Notes under the pieces: model-generated
What the model saw: the letters and a program-made list of their open reading frames with translations, nothing else
What the model was told of the DNA's origin: nothing
Databases searched by the model: none
NCBI GenBank assembly: GCA_910577055.1
Contig: CAJTKX010000002.1
Location: 62,001-126,000, forward strand
Direction of reading: 5' to 3'
From: an uncultured Christensenella sp.
GTDB lineage: Bacteria > Bacillota > Clostridia > Christensenellales > Borkfalkiaceae
DNA: 64,000 nt
Translations under genes and position numbers: made by a program
Shown here: piece by piece, positions 15,908 to 23,783 of the stretch
Numbering within the stretch: the first letter of the stretch is position 1
Layout: every line of letters begins with the position of its first letter

Positions 15908-16834
15908 ATGAGAATATATTTTTTATCGTACAAGCCCGCCATTTTAAAATTGAACGGGCTTTACGTCGGCGGAATAGACCTTTTCGAGCGGCATATTGAA
16001 ATCGACATTTCCGACAGCGTGCTTGCGGAAATCGTGCCGGGCGAAAATTTACAGCCCGTCAACTTTTTTATAAACGAAAAACTGCTTTTCGAGCCGCCCG
16101 CGTTTATGGACGTGTATCTTATGGACGGCGAGGCGCTTATTTATATACGCGAATACGGCAACAAAAACGTTGCGCTTAACGTTATAAACCAAACGCGGTT
16201 TTGCGGAAATTTGATAACGGTGTTTGCGCAAGGCGGCGTGTTTGCATCAATCGAGGGCGGGGAATATTCCTTACTTCCCCTATCCTCTAAATTTTACGGC
16301 GCACGGTTCGAAGAAAAAACGCTTGCGGGCATACCCGTGCTTGCGGTTTGGGGCGGCAACGCGCTTATGATTGTTTCGGACAAGGGCAAGCGGATTTTTT
16401 TGAACGAGGTTGAAAGCGCGGAGTTCGGCGACAGACTCGAAGTGACGGTTGCTTTCGAAACTTGCACGGCAGCAAAAGCGAATTGCGCGTACGGTTATGA
16501 CGGGGAACAGCTGAGCCTTTTATCGAGCAAGACGGTTGAAACTTGCCCGCCGGAAAGAAACGTGCTGCACTTTGCGTTTTTCGAAAGCGTGGTGACGTGC
16601 GGCGACTACGCGCGATACCTCGATGACGAGTTGAAAGCAAAGGCGGGAGTTTTGAAGAATTATTTGGGCGAGTTTGTAAGCGTAACCGTGCCGACCGAAA
16701 AGTTTTACGCCGAGCACGGCGATATCCGCGCGGCGGGGCTTGTTTACCCGAAAGCCGCAAATCTTTTCGAGGTAAAGTACTTCTCCGTGGACTTAAACGG
16801 AGATAAAATAAGCAACGTTTACCCCGTAGAATAA
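15908..16834 (+). CDS. Hypothetical protein, conserved family not recognised
   Basis: A 308-residue soluble-looking protein with no signal peptide or membrane helix. It alternates short beta strands and charged turns (MRIYFLSYKPAILKLNG, then GGEYSLLPLSSKF, then VLAVWGGNALMIVSD). The first half may be a beta-propeller or beta-sandwich repeat. The last 100 residues are more helical and contain YLDDELKAKAGVLKNYLG. There is no catalytic motif I can name. Predicted translation is near leaderless. It is divergent from the HTH-like gene at 15243 and ends at a strong terminator, so it forms a single-gene unit. Confidence 0.6.
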   Translation: MRIYFLSYKPAILKLNGLYVGGIDLFERHIEIDISDSVLAEIVPGENLQPVNFFINEKLLFEPPAFMDVYLMDGEALIYIREYGNKNVALNVINQTRFCGNLITVFAQGGVFASIEGGEYSLLPLSSKFYGARFEEKTLAGIPVLAVWGGNALMIVSDKGKRIFLNEVESAEFGDRLEVTVAFETCTAAKANCAYGYDGEQLSLLSSKTVETCPPERNVLHFAFFESVVTCGDYARYLDDELKAKAGVLKNYLGEFVSVTVPTEKFYAEHGDIRAAGLVYPKAANLFEVKYFSVDLNGDKISNVYPVE

Positions 16835-16842
16835 AATTAAAA

Positions 16843-16876
16843 AAGCGCCCCGCGTGCATTTGCACGCGGGGCGCTT
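16843..16876 (+). terminator. Bidirectional terminator
   Basis: AAGCGCCCCGCGTGCA pairs perfectly with TGCACGCGGGGCGCTT between convergent genes. Confidence 0.85.
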
Positions 16877-16912
16877 CTAATTACCATAATGTTGCCTTAA
16901 TTAAACAATATA

Positions 16913-18862
16913 TTAACACCCGCGGGAGCCGCCGCCTCCGCCGCCTCCGCCGGACGAACCGCCGTGACCGCCGCCTCCGCCCGAGGAACGGGGCGCGCCC
17001 GCGCTGCAACTGCGGGACATTGCCGAGGATATTGCGCCGACGCTTATTCCGCTTTCGATATAGTCGGGCACTGCGTAATTAAGCGAAGCAAAGCGCTTTT
17101 TTACCTTGTCGCTTATGCCCATTATAAGGCAATACGGCAAAATGTCTGCAAAATAGTAAGGGTTTTCGTCGAAAAGTACTTGTATGCGCGGCAGCTCCGC
17201 TTTCAATAAAAAGGTTTTAAACCCGCGCATTTTGCCGTAGTCGGATAAAACTTCGGGCGTTCTTCTGTCCCGTATAATGAACCTAAGCACAAACGCGCCC
17301 AACGCCCACATTATAGGCGCAATATATATCAGCCCGCAGTAGTCGTACGCAGTCAGTCCGAATATGAAATAAAATGCGCCGAAAGTTAGCCCGTAGAACG
17401 CAATGGGGAATATTATGGGGATTATCATCTTCATATTTTCGAAATGAAGAATAGGTAAATTGCCCACGACCATAAACAAAAGGAACAACACCGGCAAAGC
17501 GGAAGCGTTCAAAATACTGAAATAAATTACCGTTGCAACGGTAGGCACAAGGCTTAAAAACATTACGAGCGTGCGGTACTTGAAATTGCTTACATAAGTT
17601 ACCGAATGTTCGGTATCGCCCTCCAAAACCAACAGCTCGGCAACCTTGTAAAGCAGTCTTTTTTGTTCGTAGGTTGCGTGCGCGGTAAATTGCAAGGTCG
17701 AAAACGTGAAGCCATCTCCGCCGATGCCCGAAAACAGCGTGTTGAAGTACAGCTCTTCCGATTCGGTTGCAAAGCACTTTTTTGCGGGCAGCGTCAATCT
17801 TTGGGACAGCTCCATTCCCTCTTTATACTCTATTTCGGGATTGATATTGGCTTTTAAAATACAATGCCTTGACCCGTTTGCGGTTACGGTTATTATGCCC
17901 AAGCCCGCCCACTTTAAAATAAGCGCGGAGGTGTCCTTCCTTTTTGCGCCCATTCTCCAAATCGAGGCAAAACGCATTACGGGCATACCCTCTGGAGGGT
18001 AAAACTCCACAGTTTCAATCGTCTTTTTGGGTAGGTGCGTAATAATGATAACGGCAACCGCAATAATTCCCGCAAAAGCGATAAGTGCAAAAATTACATA
18101 GTACCAATAAAAGGTTTTTTGCACGTTGAAATAGCCGTCGGGCAAAATCGCTTGCACGGTATAGCCGACGTTTTCATCTTGCGGAAACGCCTTTATATAA
18201 ACGACGTTGCCCTCAACGTACCCATATTCGCCCGTTTGCGGCGTCCACGTCATTTTGTCGTTGGTGCGGAAGGTTACGTTGGATAAGTCTGCGTCATCGG
18301 GGAATGTGACTTTTGCGTTGAACTCGTTTGTGAAAGCCATAGCGTAGCCCAACACGTCGAAAGTGAAATCGTCGAACCCGCGCACCTTGTCGTCGTGCAT
18401 ATCGTAAACGTAGTTTAAAACGAAAGTGTGAACGCCCTCATCGATATACCCCGCGGGGTTTTGCATTTTTATGGAATAAAACTCGCTGTTGTTGTAAAGG
18501 CTTTGCGTTACCTTGCAATCGCCGCCGTCAAACGTTACGGAAACATTCGACAGCCCCGCTATGTAAGCGCCGCCGTTCTTCTGCGCGCCGTCCACTACGC
18601 GAACGGTTGTGCTTATGCGCTGAATATCGCGGATTATGCCCGTGTTTATTCCGCCGTTTAAAAACCGAACTTCCAAAGTTTCGCAAACTTCGAAGGTTTT
18701 GTCCTTATTGACGTTAATTTCAACGCTGATTTTATCGAAGCGGTAGTTGTCGTTCACGGAAACGGCGGAAGCGGGCGCAAACGAGCCGCATACCGCCGCA
18801 ACCACCGTACCGATTATTAATAAAAGTAAAATTAAAAATTTGCGTTTTACAAAAGTTTTCAT
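16913..18862 (-). CDS. DUF2207 membrane protein with Gly-rich C-terminus
   Basis: A 649-residue predicted membrane protein. A signal-like hydrophobic N-terminus is followed by an extracellular beta-rich DUF2207 domain (YRFDKISVEINVNKDKTFEV to about residue 245). Then come one helix near 260, a cytoplasmic part, and a cluster of hydrophobic helices near 440-540. The extreme C-terminus is a low-complexity Gly/Ser run ending in SRGC, common in this family. Function is unknown. No ribosome-binding site is obvious, and the ATG lies about 11 bases after the hairpin that terminates the upstream DtxR-family gene. Confidence 0.85.
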   Translation of the reverse strand: MKTFVKRKFLILLLLIIGTVVAAVCGSFAPASAVSVNDNYRFDKISVEINVNKDKTFEVCETLEVRFLNGGINTGIIRDIQRISTTVRVVDGAQKNGGAYIAGLSNVSVTFDGGDCKVTQSLYNNSEFYSIKMQNPAGYIDEGVHTFVLNYVYDMHDDKVRGFDDFTFDVLGYAMAFTNEFNAKVTFPDDADLSNVTFRTNDKMTWTPQTGEYGYVEGNVVYIKAFPQDENVGYTVQAILPDGYFNVQKTFYWYYVIFALIAFAGIIAVAVIIITHLPKKTIETVEFYPPEGMPVMRFASIWRMGAKRKDTSALILKWAGLGIITVTANGSRHCILKANINPEIEYKEGMELSQRLTLPAKKCFATESEELYFNTLFSGIGGDGFTFSTLQFTAHATYEQKRLLYKVAELLVLEGDTEHSVTYVSNFKYRTLVMFLSLVPTVATVIYFSILNASALPVLFLLFMVVGNLPILHFENMKMIIPIIFPIAFYGLTFGAFYFIFGLTAYDYCGLIYIAPIMWALGAFVLRFIIRDRRTPEVLSDYGKMRGFKTFLLKAELPRIQVLFDENPYYFADILPYCLIMGISDKVKKRFASLNYAVPDYIESGISVGAISSAMSRSCSAGAPRSSGGGGGHGGSSGGGGGGGGSRGC

Positions 18863-18873
18863 AGCTATTAAAA

Positions 18874-18893
18874 AAGGGCGCGCCGCGCGCCCT
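18874..18893 (-). terminator. Terminator of the DtxR-family gene
   Basis: AAGGGCGCG pairs with CGCGCCCTT and a six-base T-run follows on the minus strand, about 25 bases past the stop codon. Confidence 0.8.
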
Positions 18894-18917
18894 TAAATTT
18901 TATTAATGGTTTTAATA

Positions 18918-19286
18918 TTAATTTTTACCGTTCGCAACGAACGACTTCATCATTTCGAAAGTCGCGTCCGAAATAACGTGCTCCATTTCGCAAGCGTCTG
19001 CGTCCGCGTCCGCCTCGTTTACGCCGTGCATCAAAAGAAACTCCTTTATTACGCAGTGCATTTCGTAAATTTTTAGCGCGTATTCCTCTCCCTTCGCGGT
19101 AAGATAAATATGCATACCGTCGAACTCGACGTAGCCGCTTCCCTCTAAAATTTTTATCGCCTTTTGCACGGCGGGCTGAGATACGCCGATTTTACGCGCA
19201 ACGTCTACGCGGTGAACGAACTCCGTTTCACGCGATAGTAAAAGTATACATTCAAGATAATCTTCGGAAGATTGATTGTGTTTCAT
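18918..19286 (-). CDS. DtxR/MntR-family metal-dependent repressor
   Basis: A 122-residue winged-helix regulator. The first 60 residues fit the DtxR HTH (SSEDYLECILLL, DVARKIGVSQPAVQKAIKIL). The C-terminal half has the CEMEHVIS metal-site motif seen in manganese/iron sensors, plus ECIL and EMH positions. It is MntR-sized and lacks the SH3 domain of DtxR. No metal transporter gene is adjacent. Transcription is predicted leaderless: consensus TTGACA, 17 bases, TATAAT, then AGCTTT and ATG. An AT-rich region overlapping the -10 box could be an autoregulatory site. Confidence 0.88.
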   Translation of the reverse strand: MKHNQSSEDYLECILLLSRETEFVHRVDVARKIGVSQPAVQKAIKILEGSGYVEFDGMHIYLTAKGEEYALKIYEMHCVIKEFLLMHGVNEADADADACEMEHVISDATFEMMKSFVANGKN

Positions 19287-19292
19287 AAAGCT

Positions 19293-19321
19293 ATTATATT
19301 ATAAATTTTACGTTTTGTCAA
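19293..19321 (-). promoter_or_regulatory. Leaderless consensus promoter of the DtxR-family gene
   Basis: Perfect TTGACA (19316-19321) and TATAAT (19293-19298) on the minus strand are 17 bases apart. Only 6 bases lie between the -10 box and the ATG. Confidence 0.88.
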
Positions 19322-19350
19322 TACGGAAAGTTAACTGCGGTTTATGCGTT

Positions 19351-20427
19351 TTATTCTTCGCCCGCAAGTTGAGCTTCGCGCTCGGCAACAGCCAACGCTT
19401 CAATCATCGCGCCGATATCGCCCATAATAAATTCGGTAAGATTATATACGGACAAACCTATGCGGTGGTCGGTAACTCTGCCTTGCGGGAAGTTGTAGGT
19501 GCGTATTCTTTCGCTTCTGTCACCCCGCCCGACAAGTGATTTTCGGTGCTCGTCGTAAGCCGATTGGTTTTGGGAATTGTAATAGTCGTACAAGCGCGAA
19601 CGCAAAACCTTGAACGCCTTGTCCTTGTTTTTAAGCTGACTGCGCTCGTCCTGGCAAGTAACCACAAGCCCCGTGGGGAAGTGGGTTATGCGGATTGCGG
19701 TTTCCGTCTTGTTTACTTTCTGTCCGCCCGCGCCCGACGAACGGTATACGTCCACGCGGATATCTTCGTCGCGGATTTCGACCTCTACGTCCTCCGCCTC
19801 GGGCAAAACCGCAACCGTAACCGTTGAAGTGTGCACACGCCCTTGCGACTCGGTTTCGGGCACGCGCTGAACGCGGTGAACGCCGCTTTCGAACTTCAAC
19901 TGCTTATATGCGTCCTTGCCCGCGACGTTGAAAACAACTTCCTTTATGCCGCCAAGCTCGGTTTCGTTTATATCCACAAGCTCTACTTTAAGGCGATGGC
20001 GTTCGCAGTAGTTTAAGTACATTCTGTACAGTTCGTACGCAAACAGCGCAGCCTCTTCGCCGCCCGCGCCGCCGCGAATTTCCACTATGCAGTTTCTGTC
20101 GTCGTTCTTGTCCTTTGGCAAAAGAAGTATTTTCAATTCTTCGGTAAGCGCGGCAAGCTTTTCCTTACAGTCCTCTATTTCGGAGTACAAAAGCTCGCGC
20201 ATTTCAAGGTCCGGCTCGGTTTTTACCGCGTCCTCCGCTTGCGTTTTCTGTTTTTCGACTTCGGCGTATTCGGCGTACTTTTGCGCGGTTTCGGCAATCT
20301 CGGCTTGCGCCTTTGCCGTTTTCGTCCACTCGGCTGTGTCGGAAATTATAGCGGGGTCGCTCATCTTTTGCGACAGCTCATCATACCGCGCGTATATGTC
20401 CTTTAATTTTTCAATCATTTTACTCAT
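19351..20427 (-). CDS. prfA: Peptide chain release factor 1
   Basis: It terminates translation at UAA and UAG. The catalytic GGQ lies in SSGAGGQKVN, and RF1 context is given by VHRVQRVPETESQGRVHTS and the C-terminal GDRSERIRTYNFPQGR. At 358 residues it is full length. The presence of an intact RF1 argues against reassignment of TAG in this organism. The start may be the first or fourth codon (MSKM); no clear ribosome-binding site distinguishes them. It follows the prmC fusion gene, as in most bacteria where PrmC methylates the GGQ glutamine. Confidence 0.96.
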   Translation of the reverse strand: MSKMIEKLKDIYARYDELSQKMSDPAIISDTAEWTKTAKAQAEIAETAQKYAEYAEVEKQKTQAEDAVKTEPDLEMRELLYSEIEDCKEKLAALTEELKILLLPKDKNDDRNCIVEIRGGAGGEEAALFAYELYRMYLNYCERHRLKVELVDINETELGGIKEVVFNVAGKDAYKQLKFESGVHRVQRVPETESQGRVHTSTVTVAVLPEAEDVEVEIRDEDIRVDVYRSSGAGGQKVNKTETAIRITHFPTGLVVTCQDERSQLKNKDKAFKVLRSRLYDYYNSQNQSAYDEHRKSLVGRGDRSERIRTYNFPQGRVTDHRIGLSVYNLTEFIMGDIGAMIEALAVAEREAQLAGEE

Positions 20428-20437
20428 ATAAAGCCCG

Positions 20438-20466
20438 TTTTGCCCTCCCGCTCGGGGAGGGCAAAA
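20438..20466. other. Hairpin between the prmC fusion and prfA
   Basis: TTTTGCCCTCCC pairs with GGGAGGGCAAAA. On the minus strand it lacks a proper T-run after the stem, so it is more likely a processing or partial-termination hairpin than a full terminator. Confidence 0.5.
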
Positions 20467-20474
20467 TTTTTAAT

Positions 20475-22304
20475 TTAAAATACTATTTTTAAGAAACGCT
20501 CTACGCCCGACAAATCTTTAAGCACTATCGCGTAGTCGCGCTTATGGAAAATTTGCAAAATGTCGTTCGTTTGTCCTTCGCCGCACTCCAATATCAGCAT
20601 ACCGCCCTTGACGAGGTAGCTCCTTACGTCGGCGGCTAAGCGGCGGTAAAATTCAAGCCCGTCCTCTCCGCCGTCAAGCGCGACCTTAGGCTCGTACTCT
20701 CGCACTTCCTTTTGCAAGGTTGGAATTTCGCCGCTTTTGATATACGGGGGATTACAAACGATTATATTGAACCGTCCGCGCACGTTTCTGAACAAATCGC
20801 TCACCGTGAAATGCACGGCAACGTCGTTGCGCCTTGCGTTTTCTTCGGCAAGCATAATCGCCGCGTCCGATACGTCCGCCGCGCTCACGATTACGTTTTT
20901 TCCCTTTAACGCCTTGGCAACCGATACTGCAACACAGCCCGAGCCGGTGCACATATCCAAAATTCTGTCGCCCTCTTCCGCGCTCTTTACCACGCAATCG
21001 GCTAAAAGCTCGGTTTCGGGGCGGGGAATAAGCGCGCGCTCGTCAACCTTAATGTTGCAACCGTAAAAGTCGGTATCGCCTATAACATACCAAAGCGGTC
21101 TGCCCGTCAAACGCTGTTCGGCTATCTCTGCAATCTCTTTGCTTTCGGAGGGTTTTACGGTGCGCTCGTTTTTCAGTTCGCTGCGCTTGATATCGAGAAC
21201 TATTGAGAATATCCACTCGGCGTCGCTTTCGTCAATGCCTTTTTCTTGGAATTTGGCTTTTGTTTCCTCCAACATTTTGGAGAGTATTCCGCCCGTTACG
21301 AACGTCGTTTCGGGCACGGTTTCGTCTGCGTCCATTTCAAGAACCTTATTGAATGCGGCTATTGCCACTTCTACCATATCTTCGGTAGGCTCACGCGTGG
21401 TAAGCGCCCTTTGAAGGAGCAGCCCCGGCGCTTTAAGAACCTTTACGAACTTGTTGTCGAATTTGGCAAGGAATTTCAAAACCTCGTACGAAACGCCCGC
21501 GATTATGGGCAACAAGACTATCTCTATTGCAAGATTTATAAAGAATTTGGCAACGCCGCTTGTAATATGGGGAACCAATTCGTAAAAGCCCCAACCCACA
21601 AGGGAAATTATAACTATGTTGATTATTAAAACGATGAACAAAAACGATGTGCCGCACCTATCGTGCAAGCGGGTGCACTGCATAACGTTTTCGGGGGTCA
21701 GCTCTACGCCTTGTTCGTAGGCGTTAATGGTTTTATGCTCCGCGCCGTGGTACATATACAGTCTGCGGATATCCTTTAAAAGCAGAATAAGCCCCAAATA
21801 CGCAAGGAAAATAACCAACTTGAAAACGCCCAACAGAACGTATTCCCAAACGGTGAACTGCACGGCGGGAATCAACGACACTATGAAACGGGGCAAAAAG
21901 ATAAAGATGCCCACGGCAAGCACGATACCGATAACCACCGATATAGTGGAAATGATATCCATTGCGCTGACCTTGAACTTTTCGGCAAGCCATTTTTGCA
22001 GCTTGCCCGCGTCCTCGTCGTCCTCGCCGTAGACCGCGGCGGAGCGCATAAGCGTCTTTGTGCCGCTTATAAGCGACAGCACAAGGTTGACGACGCCGCG
22101 CACGAAGGGGATTTTGCTCGCCTTTTTGGTGCTTTCTTTGCGGTTTATGCGTTTTGCTTCGACCTGCACTTCGCCGTTAGGGTCGCGAACGGCAGTAGCC
22201 ATACAGCTTTTGCCCATCATCATAACGCCTTCTAAAACCGCTTGCCCGCCTATATAGGTGCCGCACTTTTTAGTTTTTTTCTTTTTTTCTTTCTTTTCGG
22301 ACAT
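20475..22304 (-). CDS. prmC: DUF1385 membrane protein fused to PrmC (release factor glutamine methyltransferase)
   Basis: A 609-residue two-part protein. Residues 1 to about 320 are DUF1385 (YqhQ-like): GGQAVLEGVMMMGKS at the start, then several membrane helices with a conserved YHGAEHKTINAYE loop. The second half is PrmC: a helical N-domain, RPLWYVIGDTDFYG, ALIPRPETE, the SAM loop LDMCTGSGCVAVS, and the NPPY catalytic motif. PrmC methylates the GGQ glutamine of RF1, encoded next. In related genomes the two are separate neighbouring genes. Here the frame is continuous with no stop between them, so this is a genuine fusion unless a sequencing error removed a stop. Confidence 0.88.
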   Translation of the reverse strand: MSEKKEKKKKTKKCGTYIGGQAVLEGVMMMGKSCMATAVRDPNGEVQVEAKRINRKESTKKASKIPFVRGVVNLVLSLISGTKTLMRSAAVYGEDDEDAGKLQKWLAEKFKVSAMDIISTISVVIGIVLAVGIFIFLPRFIVSLIPAVQFTVWEYVLLGVFKLVIFLAYLGLILLLKDIRRLYMYHGAEHKTINAYEQGVELTPENVMQCTRLHDRCGTSFLFIVLIINIVIISLVGWGFYELVPHITSGVAKFFINLAIEIVLLPIIAGVSYEVLKFLAKFDNKFVKVLKAPGLLLQRALTTREPTEDMVEVAIAAFNKVLEMDADETVPETTFVTGGILSKMLEETKAKFQEKGIDESDAEWIFSIVLDIKRSELKNERTVKPSESKEIAEIAEQRLTGRPLWYVIGDTDFYGCNIKVDERALIPRPETELLADCVVKSAEEGDRILDMCTGSGCVAVSVAKALKGKNVIVSAADVSDAAIMLAEENARRNDVAVHFTVSDLFRNVRGRFNIIVCNPPYIKSGEIPTLQKEVREYEPKVALDGGEDGLEFYRRLAADVRSYLVKGGMLILECGEGQTNDILQIFHKRDYAIVLKDLSGVERFLKIVF

Positions 22305-22331
22305 TTCAAAAAAACTTTTTTAAAAGAATAA

Positions 22332-22360
22332 TAGCTCCAAACGTTAATTCTTTGGAGCTA
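22332..22360 (-). terminator. Hairpin after rpmE
   Basis: TAGCTCCAAA pairs with TTTGGAGCTA, followed on the minus strand by a T-rich stretch, between rpmE and the DUF1385-PrmC gene. Confidence 0.6.
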
Positions 22361-22367
22361 CACACGA

Positions 22368-22571
22368 TTAAAGTTTATACTTCTTGTTGAACTTTTCTAC
22401 ACGACCGCCTGTGTCAACCAACTTCTGTTTACCCGTGAAGAAAGGGTGGCACTTATTACAAATATCAACCTTTAACGTTTCAACGTTTTTGGTAGTACCG
22501 GTCTTGAACGTAGCTCCGCAAGCGCATACAACCGTTACTTCATGATAATCGGGATGTATCTCGGGCTTCAT
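22368..22571 (-). CDS. rpmE: 50S ribosomal protein L31 (zinc-binding form)
   Basis: A 67-residue L31. The zinc site is made by the CxC of VVCACGATF and the CxxC of DICNKCHPFF, and the end KLVDTGGRVEKFNKKY is typical. A GAGGTGAG ribosome-binding site precedes the ATG. The rpmE to prmC to prfA order is usual in Firmicutes. Confidence 0.96.
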   Translation of the reverse strand: MKPEIHPDYHEVTVVCACGATFKTGTTKNVETLKVDICNKCHPFFTGKQKLVDTGGRVEKFNKKYKL

Positions 22572-22609
22572 TTCATCTCACCTCGCAAAATTTCTTCTGA
22601 TGCTAAACT

Positions 22610-22638
22610 ATTATATAACAATAATATTTCGTAGTCAA
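22610..22638 (-). promoter_or_regulatory. Promoter of rpmE
   Basis: TTGACT (22633-22638) and TATAAT (22610-22615) on the minus strand are 17 bases apart and lie 38 bases before rpmE. Confidence 0.8.
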
Positions 22639-22656
22639 TCAATTTTAAGGCACGTT

Positions 22657-22690
22657 AACGAAATTTTAAATAGCAAAGAAAATTTGTGAA
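22657..22690 (+). repeat. Fragment of the ~180-bp dispersed element (right end)
   Basis: ACGAAATTTTAAATAGCAAAG followed by AAAATTTGTGAA matches the right end of the element at 47192-47372, with the internal TTTGCGCAG segment missing. Confidence 0.55.
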
Positions 22691-22703
22691 ATGAAATTTT
22701 TAG

Positions 22704-22732
22704 TTGCAAAAAAGCGCGTTTTGGTATATAAT
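22704..22732 (+). promoter_or_regulatory. Promoter of the dehydrogenase-like gene
   Basis: TTGCAA (22704-22709) and TATAAT (22727-22732) are 17 bases apart. The ATG follows 11 bases later, with no ribosome-binding site between. Confidence 0.75.
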
Positions 22733-22743
22733 GCATATTAATT

Positions 22744-23760
22744 ATGGATAGTTGGATTTTAAAAGGAGTGAAACACCTCGTGAACGAACCCGCGAGCGTG
22801 AACATCACCTCTTCAACCCAAATTAAAATTAAGGTTACGCACTTGATGCTGACCGACTTCGACGAGGTGCTGTATAACGGCGGCTTCGATATCTCGTACC
22901 CTAAAATTCCCGGACGCGCGGCTGTCGGTATAGTTATGGAAACGGGCGACAATTGCTACGGCTTGGAAAAGGGCACGCGCGTTTATTTCGAGCCGACCCG
23001 TCCTTGCGGCGACTGTTTGCCTTGCAAAAGCGGAAAAGCCAAGGAATGTACCAACGTTTTAAACGCGGGCAAGGACTTCGACGGGTTTATGCGCGATTTC
23101 GTTGTGTGCGAATATAACGAGGTAGCCCCCTTACCCGACTCGGTAAGCGATTTTCAAGCGCTTTGCATAGAAACTATCGGTATTGCGGAAAATATTTACG
23201 ACAAACTCAATCTTTCTGCGGGTCAGAGAGTGGCGATAATCGGCGCGGACTTTTCGGGCAATATTATCGCGCAAGTTTTGCAGTATCACAAAGTAATACC
23301 AATTATTATCGACAACAACGCATACAACCTTGAAAGCGCGAAAAGGTGCGGCATTTACTACGCCTTTGCGGGCGACGACGATTTGGAAAACAATATGAAC
23401 AGCGCGACAAGCGGCAACCTTTGCGACGCAGCGGTGTATTGCGCTACCTCACGTCTGCCCCTATCCCTTGCCACAAGACTTGTCGGCAACGGAAAAACGG
23501 TGGTTATAAGCTGCCAATCGGAAATAAACGCAAGCCTTTCCGCACGCGACGTTTTAAACAAAAATTTGCAAGTTTTGGGCGTTTCGCAAGCGTACGATTA
23601 CACCGATACGGTTATAAATATGTTGGTGCATAACGCGGTGGACGTGGACCACTTCGCAAAAGAGATTTTGACGGAGTATAACCCCGCGGCGCTTTTGGAG
23701 AGTCGTAGCGCTTCGACCGTCAAAAAAAGCAAGATGACGATACTGAAAATGGTGCTTTAA
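22744..23760 (+). CDS. Medium-chain dehydrogenase/reductase lacking catalytic zinc ligands
   Basis: A 338-residue GroES-like plus Rossmann protein of the zinc alcohol dehydrogenase family. The structural zinc lobe is intact, with four Cys in RPCGDCLPCKSGKAKEC. The usual catalytic ligands are not: the first Cys position reads HLMLTDFDE, and the GHE motif reads GRAAVG. The nucleotide domain has the weak motif IIGADFSGN in place of GxGxxG. It may therefore act as a zinc-independent reductase or a non-catalytic protein. It stands alone, with a near-leaderless promoter, and cls follows after 23 bases in the same direction. Confidence 0.75.
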   Translation: MDSWILKGVKHLVNEPASVNITSSTQIKIKVTHLMLTDFDEVLYNGGFDISYPKIPGRAAVGIVMETGDNCYGLEKGTRVYFEPTRPCGDCLPCKSGKAKECTNVLNAGKDFDGFMRDFVVCEYNEVAPLPDSVSDFQALCIETIGIAENIYDKLNLSAGQRVAIIGADFSGNIIAQVLQYHKVIPIIIDNNAYNLESAKRCGIYYAFAGDDDLENNMNSATSGNLCDAAVYCATSRLPLSLATRLVGNGKTVVISCQSEINASLSARDVLNKNLQVLGVSQAYDYTDTVINMLVHNAVDVDHFAKEILTEYNPAALLESRSASTVKKSKMTILKMVL

Positions 23761-23783
23761 ACTCTTTCCCGCGCAGTCGAACT

